Below are positions 34,560 through 44,285 of a DNA stretch of 64,000 nt, in pieces; the stretch's first letter is position 1; each line of letters begins with the position of its first letter. The notes below the pieces were generated by a model, which saw nothing but the letters and a program-made list of their open reading frames with translations, did no database searches and was not told the DNA's origin. The stretch spans positions 14,880,001 to 14,944,000 of the forward strand of contig JBHGNT010000012.1 in the NCBI GenBank assembly GCA_043228905.1, given 5' to 3'. The position numbers were made by a program, and so were the translations under genes. Origin of the DNA: Azolla caroliniana. Its lineage: Eukaryota; Polypodiophyta.

Positions 34560-34600
34560 CCCCTAAGCAACCACGATTCCATGACCTGATTGCTTAGGGG
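34560..34600. repeat. Perfect 11 bp stem-loop
   Basis: CCCCTAAGCAA (34560-34570) pairs exactly with TTGCTTAGGGG (34590-34600) across a 19-base loop. It sits before the first gag frame of Gypsy-G1, where retroelement leaders often fold for packaging. It does not have the T run of an intrinsic terminator. Confidence 0.7.
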
Positions 34601-34781
34601 AATAATCGAAGGTGTTTCCCCAAGAAGGAGATAACACAATTTCGCACGCCTGGTTCACGTTGTGAGGTCACAACAAACAATGTAGGAGGAAATCCCAGCC
34701 GCCATTACGACGCCCACCCGCAACACGCGATCTTGGCTATCATCTCCCTGTGCCGAGCTAGCCAAGAGCACTTCCGACTCC

Positions 34782-36302
34782 ATGCTCACACAACAATCGT
34801 CGATGGAACCATCTAAGTCGCACCACTCTCCGCCGCCGACACCAGACACTCAGTCAAACATGAGTTCTCACCCTATTTCGCCTCACAGTTCCCCCAAAGT
34901 CAACCAAAAAGAATACAACCCATTCCCGGTGTTACCCAAAAATCTAGACTTCGACACCATGCGTATCCGTATCAGCGGTACACGGATGGCCCCTACACCG
35001 AATCACACATCCGCACCTTCTTGTTGACATGGCAAGCCAACCACTCGACGCAACGTCTGACTGCTGCCGAGAGGGACTCGTCCAAAATCGCGATGGACCC
35101 GCAACAAGATGGCATTCCCGGCACGATCTTGGGGAATTTGCGACATTTTGGGACGTCCCAACTCGCTTCCTTGAACTTTTCCATCGAGAGATACACAAGC
35201 GAGAACTCCTTTGCCAATTGTACGCAATCGCCCAGTTCATGATCTGCTTCCAAGATCTTTATCGTCAGCTTGCTCAAGATGTGTCTGCGAATCATCTCAA
35301 GGAAACATTCCTTGCAAGATTACGGGAGCCTCTTCGCAAGACTCTCACCTTAACCGGTGTCTCCCAGTAAACAATTGAGCAGGTGATCGCTCGCGTCCTC
35401 ATGTTAGACAGAGCTCAAACTAGTATATCTTTCTCAATGGGCTCAATCCAAAACGCCTTGCCAACACATGAAGAAACCCTATTTTGGCAAGCAATCCAAT
35501 GCATGACATGCTCAAATTCCGGCCACTCAGCCATGGATTGCGCTCTTCGACCGCAGTACCCAATTTGCCACTCTGCACGTATACGGTGGAGCAATATGAA
35601 TATAATATGCTCAATCGCACAACCATTGCTCCGGTATGCCAAATCGAGCCCCACCATGATCTCCCTCGACAAGATGATCGTGATCATCCGCCACCTAGAT
35701 TTCGGGAAGCCAAGTGACCCCAATATGATGATCGATACCGACGTGACGATAGGTATCGGCCCGAGGAGGATCACTATCGGCCACACAATCGGTACCAGTC
35801 CGAGGAGGATCGTTATCGGCCTGACAATCGGTACCAGCTTGAGGAAGATCGTTATCGGCCTAGGGAGGACCATTATCGACCAATGGATGACTACTACCAA
35901 TACGATCGAAATGAGGATTACGACCCTGGGCCAAGACATTGTTCTAACCAAAGGCACGATCGGAGACCTCCCCAACATAATCGAGGTCATCGGCAATCCG
36001 GAAATAATCAACGACCTCAAGATAATCAACGTCGAGAATCACGGGGTTCAGACCATCGTCGAACGCCTTCCCACACCGAGCCTCGGGATGATTCCCACCG
36101 AGCACAACAGTACACCACACCGCCCAGAGAAGAAAATCCCCGACTGTATCAAACAACTCAATTTGAGCCAGGGGAATCAAGCAACTCGGCGCCAGTCACA
36201 TGTTTTAACTGTAATCAACCAGGGCATTATGTCACACAATGTCCGGTCAATGATCACGACAAAGGTCCCGCCGTTAATATCATCACGGCCAAAGTCGAAT
36301 AG
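34782..36302 (+). pseudogene. Gypsy-G1 gag
   Basis: The frame starts at MLTQQSSMEPSKSHHSPPPT and shifts at about 35000 and 35230. The middle has Asp/Arg/Tyr/His-rich repeats (DRYRPEEDHYRPHNRYQ-like, about 35720-35900). The end carries a classic CCHC knuckle, VTCFNCNQPGHYVTQCP, at about 36198-36248. Gag would package the RNA. Several frameshifts disable it. Confidence 0.75.
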
Positions 36303-36679
36303 GTCACAACATGAAGCAAGGCCCAACACATGCAATGGGCAGTCTAGGATGAAGTCCAACATACCGTGAAGGAGTGGATCGAAAAAGCTAATAACACCAA
36401 CATCGACCGCATGAATACCGAAATGAAGGACATCACTATCAACGCGTCAGCTCACTCAAAACCTACTGATTCGCTTGATGACAATCCCATGTGACAAGCA
36501 TTGTCCAAATGCAAGATATCAATGCCCCTAAATAAGCTCCATTTACTCCCACGATTCAAAGATACAATGATATCCTTGACTACCAGAAAGGATCACATGA
36601 CCATGCCCGTGAACCTTGCCGAGCCACGTGCAGGACCACCACTAATGGACTCCCAGAACCCAGATGTAAAAATCATTAT

Positions 36680-36955
36680 TAAGGGTCGGATGTTCATGGT
36701 TGTATTATCGATGGGGGATCGATGGTCAATGCCCAATGGGATCGAGTTCTTGGCATTACCTAATGGGAACCATGCCCATTTTGGCTCCGTATGGCAGATA
36801 CACGATCCATTCAGCTGATGGGTTTAATCTGACACCTCTTATTCTCGGAGGCCACACCTTCACGATTTCGGCAGTTGTGTTACGATTAGATGCTCCTGGC
36901 GCCTACCCAATGCTGCTCGGCAGTATCTGGTTATGCACATCCAACATTAAGTAGC
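36680..36955 (+). pseudogene. Gypsy-G1 protease
   Basis: GCIIDGGSMVN (about 36697) is the aspartic protease active site in Gypsy form (I-D-G-G-S). It is followed, in shifting frames, by LTPLILGGHTFTISAVVLRL and the C-terminal PMLLGSIWL (36830-36930), matching the DPLLLG-PWL motif. At least two frameshifts. Confidence 0.65.
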
Positions 36956-37509
36956 ACTGGCAACGCAACATGATCTCATTCCAACGTGGGAAAACTAAGG
37001 TACGTGTTGTCACGGAGGAGCCAATCCGTAGCCCACAGGATACCACTCCCCTATATGAGGAAGGTGTTCACATGCTCGATGGACTAGCCGAGGAGGAGGT
37101 CGACCATTTCCTGGAGTATCACCCGCAGATTGTTCCACTATTCGACATCGACATCGTAACAACCATCAACCCTTATGTTTCCGAGGCGGCATGTTTTCGA
37201 GGTGGCTAGAGAAGAGAGAGCGATCAACCGAGAACCAGATCCGAAATCGATTGAAGAATTACGGTATGCATGCGACGCGCTCGAATGTGAACTAGCCATA
37301 TCTCAACGAGTGAAGGCATCCACACTAGAAGAGATTAATCTTGGTACCACCACGGATCCAAGAACACTAAAAATAGCAAAAGAGTTGGTTCTTGATGAAC
37401 ACTTGGCATTGGTCGGTCTACTCACGGAATATAAGGACATCTTTGCATAATCATACAACGATATGAAAGGGTAAGACCTGACATACTATTAGCACCAAAT
37501 CCATCTGAA

Positions 37510-38047
37510 GCACGATGCACGACCTGTACAACAACATTGTTACAGAATAATCCTAATTATGTGGCAAAAGTGAAACAGGAAATCGACAAGCTCCTTCAGG
37601 TGGGGTTCATTCGACTAGTTAAACGTGCCACGTGGTTGAGTCCCATCGTGGTCGTTGCCAAGAAAAATGGAAAATTAAGGGTCTGCGTCGATTATAGGAA
37701 GTTGAACATGGTGACCATCATCGATGCTTTTCCTCTTCCGTTTACAGATGGTGTGCTCGATACTGTGGCGGGTCATGAGCGATATAGCTTCTTAGATGGG
37801 TTCAGCGGATACAATCAGATCTGCATGCACCTTGACGACCAAGAAAACACAACATTTGTAACAGAATCGGGCATTTTCGTCGTAGTTGTGATGATGTTCG
37901 GGTTAAAAAAGGCACCAGCCACATTCCAACGTATCGTTGCCCAAATTTTTGACGACTACATTCCGGCATTCATGCAAGTATTCCTCGATGATTTTGCAGT
38001 TTACAGCCGACAAAATAGAGCATCTTGCCCAATTACACCTCTGTCTC
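37510..38047 (+). pseudogene. Gypsy-G1 reverse transcriptase, first part
   Basis: The open frame includes VKQEIDKLLQVGFIR, SPIVVVAKKNGKLRVCVDYR, FSGYNQI and the active-site variant VFLDDFAVY at 37981-37992 (FLDD rather than YLDD). The frame then reads HLAQLHLCL and is broken by the solo LTR at 38048. It resumes after 38504 with LSLNPTKCAFYVSSGTLLGHIVSR. Confidence 0.85.
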
Positions 38048-38504
38048 TGTTACAGGCATGACCATATAATATCCCGTGGTGAGAATTTACCGTAATATTC
38101 TATACACGTGGATAAAGTGTGAAGGTTAAACGAGATTGTAAAGAAGGGAATGATTACTTTTAATCCTTGGGATTGAGACAACCCATTAGGCCAAGTGTGA
38201 ACTTTCCTAAGGGCCTTGGGTCTGGTTATAAATATGAGGTCTAGCTACCCTCATTTCATCATCTATCGACTACGCCCAAACTCCATTCTTATGGTGGGTC
38301 AACTCTTGTAGGGAGTGCGCCAACACCAGGTATGACTCACCACCACAACGGTGGTATGGGACGCCGATCGAGGCTCGAGTCCATCTCGATCCCTTCGCTC
38401 GGGGGTGGTCGGGTGGATCGACACCCTTCTTTCTCTCTCTCCTTTCTTATTAATCTATCTTTGTTATCCTTATCATATGCTTACTTTAGAACATAACTTT
38501 AACA
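38048..38504 (+). repeat. Solo LTR E1, with target duplication GTCTC
   Basis: 457 bp from TGTTACAGGCATGACC to CTTTAACA, flanked by a perfect 5 bp duplication GTCTC (38043-38047 and 38505-38509). It splits the RT of Gypsy-G1, whose coding resumes at the second GTCTC. TATAAATATG lies near 38228. The same LTR family occurs at 40082-40530 and, inverted, 53228-53635. A solo LTR forms by recombination between the two LTRs of a full element. Confidence 0.92.
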
Positions 38505-38617
38505 GTCTCAAATGTTTTTGACAAGCTCAGCTCAGTCTGAACCCTACGAAATGCGCATTTTATGTCTCTAGTGGCACTCTGCTGGGGCATATTGTCAGCC
38601 GTGAAACGGTCGCTATG
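38505..38617 (+). pseudogene. Gypsy-G1 RT, second part
   Basis: Reads AQLSLNPTKCAFYVSSGTLL and GHIVSRETVAM, the thumb/connection segment after FLDD in Gypsy RT. A stop is present near the start. It ends at the 5 bp target CTATG (38613-38617). Confidence 0.85.
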
Positions 38618-39284
38618 TGTTGGGAGACAGGTCCCTCCGGATGGGAAGGGAGAAGGAAAGTGCTGATAAGCAAACTCGGCCGAGGCCGATAGGCCGAGGC
38701 CGAAACCAAATGAGGAGTACCTGGCTACGGAGAGCCGGATGACGCAGACCCGGTGAGAACCGGATGAGGAGTACCCGGCTACGGAGAGCCGGATGGTGCA
38801 GACCCGGTGAGGAATGCCGAAACCGGATGAAGAGACATATTCATAAATATGTTTCTGAGAGTCCATCAAGGCTATATTTGTAAATAGCCAAAAAGTCATA
38901 TTAGTATAAATATGACTTAGGGCAAACTTTTATTTACTGTTGTTGTCATCTTTGTTGGTGCAAGGAAAGAGAGAGAGCGCGTAACTGTGTACAGAGAGAG
39001 AGAGAGAGAAAGAGGTCGTTGCCTCTGTTGTAACCGCCGCCTGTGGCGAAGATTGTGACCACGAGGTCGTTGCCTCCGTGAACTCACTGTTGTACATTCT
39101 AACATAGTGATAGTTTGCAGCCTGTGGGCTGCCATGGTTTTTCCCTGTTTGGGTTTCCCACGTAAACATCCTGTGTACTTTTCTCTTCTTTGTGTTGTGT
39201 TTTTCATTTCCCCGTTTTCTGTGCATGAATCTAAGCTCGGTTGTGGCCGAGCGTTGCGTATAGCGGAACGTTTGGTTCCCGTCA
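38618..39284 (+). repeat. Solo Copia LTR F, with target duplication CTATG
   Basis: 667 bp from TGTTGGGAGACAGG to TTCCCGTCA, flanked by CTATG at 38613-38617 and 39285-39289. A tandem GGAGAGCCGGATG / GACCCGGTGA duplication lies at about 38725-38815. TATAAATATG is near 38906. It is related to the LTR of Copia-G at 1474. It interrupts Gypsy-G1 between VSRETVAM and PDKV. Confidence 0.92.
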
Positions 39285-39556
39285 CTATGGCCCCCGACAA
39301 GGTGTAGGCCATCTTGAGCGCTCCGGCACCTGCCATAGTGAAGGCCCTGAGCCGATTTTTGGGGCAAATTAGATGGCATAGTCGAATGTTGCGATACTTG
39401 GCTGAGTTCACGACACCACAACATGCGACGCTACATCGAGTACCTTTTCAATGGAAAGAGACGGAAGACAAAGCTTAAAAGGATCTCAAGGTTATGCTAC
39501 TGCATGCACCGGTTGTGCAACCCCCCGATTGGTTACAACCATTCCATGTGTTTTTC
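39285..39556 (+). pseudogene. Gypsy-G1 RT-RNase H connection
   Basis: KALSRFLGQIRWHSRMLRYL, then the HAPVVQPPDWLQPFHVF segment, match the Gypsy connection domain and first RNase H strand. It is broken by element H at 39557; coding resumes at 42487 with VDTFDVAIGSALMQ. Confidence 0.85.
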
Positions 39557-40032
39557 TGTCACGGACACACCAAGCACGGACTAGGACGGATCACAGATGA
39601 TGGGACAACGAGCGACGGATGAACTTGGAGCTAGATGTAAGGAGGCTAGGAACTCTAGATGTTTTGAGCGACATGAGGGAATGAAGACAGAAATAAAGAT
39701 CAAGGCGACAAAGATGAGGCGAAACGAGAATATTAGATTGATGTGTCAATTACCAATGTTGAATCCCTTGAAAGGGACCAAGGAGGTTACAAGTATTTAA
39801 ACTGTAAATCGAAGTACATGCATTAGAATATTCGGGAGAATATTCTAGAACCCTCTAGAACCTTCTATTTCTAGAACTTTCTAAAAACTCCTAGAACTTG
39901 AAATATATAATCTACTAATAATCTACTAAATATACATAACATGACCATATATTTGGATGTGTTGGTTAGAAGACAACACTTGACTATATACAAGATGTTA
40001 GGAGTTCAAATCTTGTCGTCATGTCTATGACA
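39557..40032 (-). repeat. LTR of element H (left)
   Basis: 476 bp, more than about 85% similar by eye to 42032-42486. A palindromic TTCTAGAA-rich stretch (AGAATATTCTAGAACC, CTTCTATTTCTAGAACTT; about 39838-39895) resembles heat-shock elements (nGAAnnTTCn). The inner end has tRNA-like boxes (see findings). Confidence 0.85.
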
Positions 40033-40081
40033 TTATCCTCCCCTTCACGGCCGCCTTTTCGAAAGTGTGGTGTAGGGGTGA

Positions 40082-40530
40082 TGTTATGGGCATGACCATA
40101 TAATATCCTGTGGTGAGAATTTACCGTAGTATTCTATACACGTGGATAAGTGTGAGGGTTAAACGAGAGTGTAAAGAAGGGGAGGATTACTTTTAATCCT
40201 CGGAATTGAGACAACCCATTAGGCCAAGTGTGAACTTGCATGGGGGCCTTGGGTATCGCTATAAAGAAGAGTCCTAACTACCCTCATTTCATCATCTTTT
40301 GACTAGGTCAAGACTCTGTTCCTATGGTGGGTCAACTCTTGTAGCGAGCGCGCCAGCACCAAGTACGACTCGACGCCACAACGGTTGTATGGGACGCCGA
40401 TCGAGGCTCAAGTCCGTCTCGATCCCTTCGCTCAGGGGTGGTTGGGTGGATCGGCACCCTTCTTTCTCTCTCTCCTTTCTATCTATCTTTTATCCTTATC
40501 ATATGCTTACATTAGGGCATATCTCTAATA
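40082..40530 (+). repeat. LTR E2 with adjoining primer site
   Basis: 449 bp from TGTTATGGGCATGACC to CTCTAATA, same family as E1. The 3' flank reads TTGGTATCAAGTGAGC (40532-40547), a primer-site-like sequence, rather than a target duplication, so this is a 5' LTR with some internal sequence, not a solo LTR. CTATAAAG near 40259 is the TATA box. Confidence 0.8.
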
Positions 40531-40599
40531 GTTGGTATCAAGTGAGCTAAAAGAGAAAACCAAAGTACGTAGAGGTTTGAGTGACCATGAGCAGTCCTC

Positions 40600-41300
40600 A
40601 CCAGAAATAGGAGCACGGGTGAACATGGGCAACCATGTGTGATCCTCACCGGAAACTGCACACCAACGTGAGCGTGAGCAACCATGTTCGGTCCTCGCTG
40701 GAGATTGGAAAACCAACGTGAGTGTGAGCAACCATGTGCGGTCCTCACCGGAGAATAGAACACCAACATGACTGTGAGCGAGACCATGTACGATCCTCAC
40801 CGGAGACTGGAACACCAATGTGAGTGTGAGCGACCATGTGTGGTCCTCACCGGAGACTGGAACACCAACATGAGTGAACGACCATGTGCGGTCCTCACCG
40901 GGAACTAGTACACCAACGGACGTGAGCGACCATGTGCGGTCCTCATCGGAGACACGAACACCAACGGGCATGAGCGACCATGTGCGCTCCTCACCGGAGA
41001 CACGAACACCAACGGGCGTGACCGACCATGTGCGCTCCTCATCGGGAACTGGAACACCAACGGGCGTGAGCAACCATGTGTGGTCTTCACTGGAGACACG
41101 AACACCAACGGACGTGAGCGACCATGTGTGGTCCTCACCGGGAACTGGAACACCAATGAGCATGAGAGACCATGTACGGTCCTCACCGAAGATGCGAATA
41201 CCAAAGGGCATGCGCGACCATGTGTGGTCCTCACCGGAGACACGAACACCAATGGATGTGAGCAACCCTGCATGGTCCTCACCTGGAACTGGAACACTTG
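40600..41300. repeat. 60 bp minisatellite, about 11-12 copies
   Basis: The unit is GACCATGTGCGGTCCTCACC followed by GGAGACACGAACACCAACGG and GCGTGAGC plus variants, with a period of about 60 bp (51-60). Because 60 is divisible by three, frames stay open on both strands: 147 residues on plus (40874-41317) and 246 on minus (40525-41265; unit VGVPVPGEDHTWSLTP). If element H is transcribed on the minus strand, the 246-residue frame is the sense one. No domain is recognised. Confidence 0.9.
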
Positions 41301-41419
41301 ACGACAGTGACAGTTAGGCAAAGTAATGTTGATGACGACAACAAGAGGGTTGAAGATGATGATGTCAAAGACAAAGCAATGAAGGCAATGATGTTGACAA
41401 AGCAACTTTGGAAGCAACG

Positions 41420-42000
41420 ACTTTGACTATGGCAATGATGGAAGCGGAGAAAGAGATGAAGAGGATAAGAAACATAGATATCGAGATGTTGAGGTTCTAA
41501 AGAAACACAAAGACACATATACAAAGGATGATAGAAAACAGAAAGACGGGGATGAAGGTGATAGGAAATTCAGAGCAAGTGATGAAGATAATAAGAAACA
41601 CATAGATAGGGATGAAAACAGTAGGAAACACAAGGAGAAGGATAACAATGAAAAAAAATGCAAGATAGGGATGTGGAAGATGATAAGAAGTGCAGAGATA
41701 GAGATATGACGATGAGAAGAAACTAGGAGATAGAGATGTGAAGGATGAGAAAAAACTAGGAGATAGACATGATGATGAGAAGAAACTAGGAGATAGGGAT
41801 GTGGAAGATGATAAGAAGTGCAGAGATAGAGATGATGATGAGAAGAAACTAGGAGAGAAAAGACAAAGATGATGATGAAAAGAAACTAAGAGATAGAGAT
41901 GGCGAGGAAGATAGAAAACGAAGGGATGTTGATGATGGTAACTCTAGAACCAATGACGGTGATGATGGTAACTCTAGAAGCAAGGGCGATGACGAAGATG
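41420..42000 (+). repeat. Charged-residue repeat region in element H
   Basis: The plus strand reads, through several frames, long runs rich in Lys, Asp, Glu and Arg (for example DEEDKKHRYRDVE, RKQKDGDEGDRKF, KCRDRDDDEKKLGE), with repeated GATGATGAGAAGAAACTAGG units at about 41710-41890. It looks like the RD/KE-rich tail of a nuclear host protein captured by the element. No globular domain accompanies it, so the source is unknown. Confidence 0.6.
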
Positions 42001-42031
42001 GGTAATGCTTCTAATTGGAAGGGATTCAAAT

Positions 42032-42486
42032 TGGCACAGACACACCAAGCGCGGACTAGGACGGAGCATAGATGATGGGCCTATGAGCGACGGATGAACT
42101 TGGAGCTAGACGTGACGAGGCTAGGAACTCTAGATGTTCTGAGCGACAAAAGGAAATGAAGACAGAAATAAAGCTCAAGGCAACAAAGATGAGGCGAAAT
42201 GAGAATACTAGATTGATGTGTCAATGACTGGTGTTGAATCCCTTGGAAGGGACCAAGGAGGTTACAAGTATTTATATTGTGAGTCAAAGTACATGCATTA
42301 AAATATTTGGGAGAATATTCTAGAACCCTCTAGAACCTTCTAGTTCTAGAACTTTCTAAAAACTCGTAGAACTTGAAATAAATAATCTACTAATAATCTA
42401 CTATATTTGGATGTGTTGGTTTGAACACAACACTTGACTATATACAAGAGGTCAAGAGTTCAAATCTTGTCGACATGTCTGTGACA
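42032..42486 (-). repeat. LTR of element H (right)
   Basis: 455 bp partner of the left LTR. TGGCAC replaces TGTCAC at its inner end; GTGACA at its outer end is intact, followed by resumed Gypsy-G1 RNase H. Confidence 0.85.
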
Positions 42487-43681
42487 TTGTCGACACTTTT
42501 GACGTGGCTATCGGAAGCGCTCTAATGCAAATGATGCCCCAAATTGGTATCGGCCAATGTACTATGCTAGTAGTCCACTTTCAGCCATTGAAAAGAACTA
42601 TTCGACAACGGAATGCGAAACACTCGGAATGATATACAACATAACAAAGTTTCGGCACTATCTGCTCGGCCGAAAATTTACGTTCCACTAGGTAGGCACT
42701 GATTGGCATGATGGATTTTACTTTTACGACAATTCGAATTTGACATACACCATCGGCCAGGGGTATGACATGCGGTAGCAGACTATCTAAGTCAGCTCGA
42801 ATAAGGGGAACCAGCCTAAACCATGTACGATGATCTGCCCAATGCTGACATTTTTTATATCCACTCCACCACGCAATGTGTCGTCTCCAAGGATGGGTGG
42901 ATAGACGACATGATTCATTTCCTCAGCACAGGACTTCCACCTGAACACTTGCCCCTCGATGCAAAGAAGTGATTAGCAGTTAGAAGCCGAACTTTTTGCC
43001 TCTTGACCAATACACTCTACCACAAGGGCTCGGACGATATCCTGAACACTTGGCCCTCGATGCAAAGAAGTGATTAGCAGTTAGAAGCCGAACTTTTTGC
43101 CTCCTGACCAATACACTTTACCACAAGGGCTCGGACGATATCTACCTACGAATTTTGTTGTCAATGCTATTTATGCCAGTGCATGGGCCAATCAACCGAG
43201 CAACCCCGAATGCCTCACCAGTCGATTCTCTTGCTCGAGCCCTTCCAGAAGTGGGGTCTGGATTTCATCGGGCCATTCAAACCAGTCGCGGCTCGCACAG
43301 GCAACTAGTATATCATCATTGTGACTGACTATAGTACTAAGTGGGTTGAAGCGAAGGCGCTTCATGACAACACAACTATGTCAACAACAAAATTCGTTTA
43401 CGAATACTTATGGTGTCATTTCGGCTGTCCGATTGAGCTTGTCAGCCACGAAGGGGGCCATTTCTTGAATCGAATTATCCAAGAACTCACCAGACATTAC
43501 GCAGTGGTTCATAAGAAAAGCACTCCGTACTACCCACAGGCCAATGGCCTAGCCAAGCCAACCAATAAAATCATGTAGAACATCCTTAAGAAAATCGTAA
43601 ACGAAAATCACATTGATTGGGATGATAAGCTACACAATGCACTCTGGGCATATCGCACGACATTCAAAACAAGTACAAAGT
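42487..43681 (+). pseudogene. Gypsy-G1 RNase H end, spacer and integrase
   Basis: RNase H gives DVAIGSALMQ and ECETLGMIYNITKFRHYLLG. The tether reads PPEHLPLDAKK-LAVRSRTF and LLTNTLYHKGSDDI, duplicated in tandem. The integrase core gives VTDYSTKWVEAKAL (first Asp), then HEGGHFLNRII where DQG-HF is expected, so the second acidic residue is His. YYPQANGLAKPTNK follows where GQAE--NK is expected, so the catalytic Glu is lost. LHNALWAYRTTFKT follows and element I cuts in at 43682. Dead. Confidence 0.85.
42941..43144 (+). repeat. 102 bp in-frame tandem duplication
   Basis: TGAACACTTG...GGACGATAT starts at 42941 and again at 43043, a 102 bp unit (34 codons). The copies differ at only a few positions. 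It duplicates part of the RNase H-integrase linker. Confidence 0.9.
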
Positions 43682-44115
43682 TGTTGAGATATCAAGCTCA
43701 ACTAGATTTAGTTAGTTAGTCAACACACATAACTTAGTAGTTACCTAGATAGAATCTAGTTAGTGTGTTGACCTTAAAGCCTTAAATAGGATTTTGTACT
43801 TGAGTGGGATACATTGTAGATCTTCCACTCCCATGTTCATTTAATGTAGGACTTACACCTTTGTACCTATATTCTACTCACACGTGTGAACCTTTGCACA
43901 TGAGATGTATATATACCTCATTGTGGGTATTTTTGTATTTTATGATGCTCTTTAATATAGTTAATCATCCCCCATCTTGTCTTGTTGTTCATAAGGGTTC
44001 TCTCTCTCTTCCTCTCACACTCTCACATACTTACACACATATCACATAATCTTCTGCTGCTTAATCACATAATTAGGTACTAATTAACCCGTACTTAATT
44101 ACCTAATTCTTAACA
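43682..44115 (+). repeat. 5' LTR of element I
   Basis: 434 bp from TGTTGAGATATCAAGC to TTCTTAACA, nearly identical to 45330-45730. TATATATAC near 43907 is a strong TATA box. The 81- and 85-residue frames found in both LTR copies (MGYIVDLPLPCSFN...) reflect LTR identity, not coding. Confidence 0.9.
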
Positions 44116-44285
44116 TCGTATCAGAGCATGTGGTTTAGCACATTCACTAAGCCCACCCGACTCTTCATGATTGTGTGTTCGAAATGCCGACGACAAATTA
44201 TGGCTATCCGCTACTGTAGTGCCGCTGTGTAGCCCGTGTACGTGACCGAAGGAAGAAAAGTGAAAAAGGAAGACACTACATCAAC

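Larger units (their letters stand above)
39557..42486 (-). mobile_element. Element H: pol-less LTR retroelement
   Basis: Two LTRs (39557-40032 and 42032-42486) with TGTCAC...GTGACA inverted ends enclose only 2.0 kb, without any gag or pol motif. The flanks TTTTC and TTGTC match at four of five bases. A GAAGGGGAGGATAA purine tract, read on the minus strand, touches the inner side of the left LTR, which suggests minus orientation. The interior holds an LTR of family E, a minisatellite and a charged-residue repeat. This is a non-autonomous, LARD-like element. Confidence 0.75.
34605..43681 (+). mobile_element. Gypsy-G1: old Ty3/Gypsy element split by four insertions
   Basis: Gag, protease, RT, RNase H and integrase pieces occur in Gypsy order on the plus strand at 34782-38047, 38505-38617, 39285-39556 and 42487-43681. 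Protein sequence resumes exactly across each insert. No LTR pair could be identified: the left end lies in unassigned DNA before 34782 and the right end was removed by element I. It is the oldest layer of this nest. Confidence 0.85.

Noticed and set aside
34560-34600. Stem-loop as a bacterial-type terminator
   Set aside because: No U tract follows and the context is plant nuclear DNA.
37537-38061. Gypsy-G1 RT frame as an active gene
   Set aside because: It is cut by a solo LTR, and the integrase has lost two catalytic acidic residues.
40082-40530. LTR E2 as a solo LTR
   Set aside because: No matching 5 bp on the two sides and a primer-site-like sequence follows it, so it is a 5' LTR with some interior.
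40525-41317. 60 bp repeats resembling a CRISPR array
   Set aside because: Repeats are contiguous with no unique spacers, no cas genes, and the DNA is a plant nuclear genome; it is a minisatellite.
39557-42486. H and J terminal repeats as SINEs rather than LTRs
   Set aside because: They have TG...CA ends, a purine tract next to the inner end and near-5 bp target duplication (H), or a solo insertion with a target duplication (J2), which fits LTRs better.
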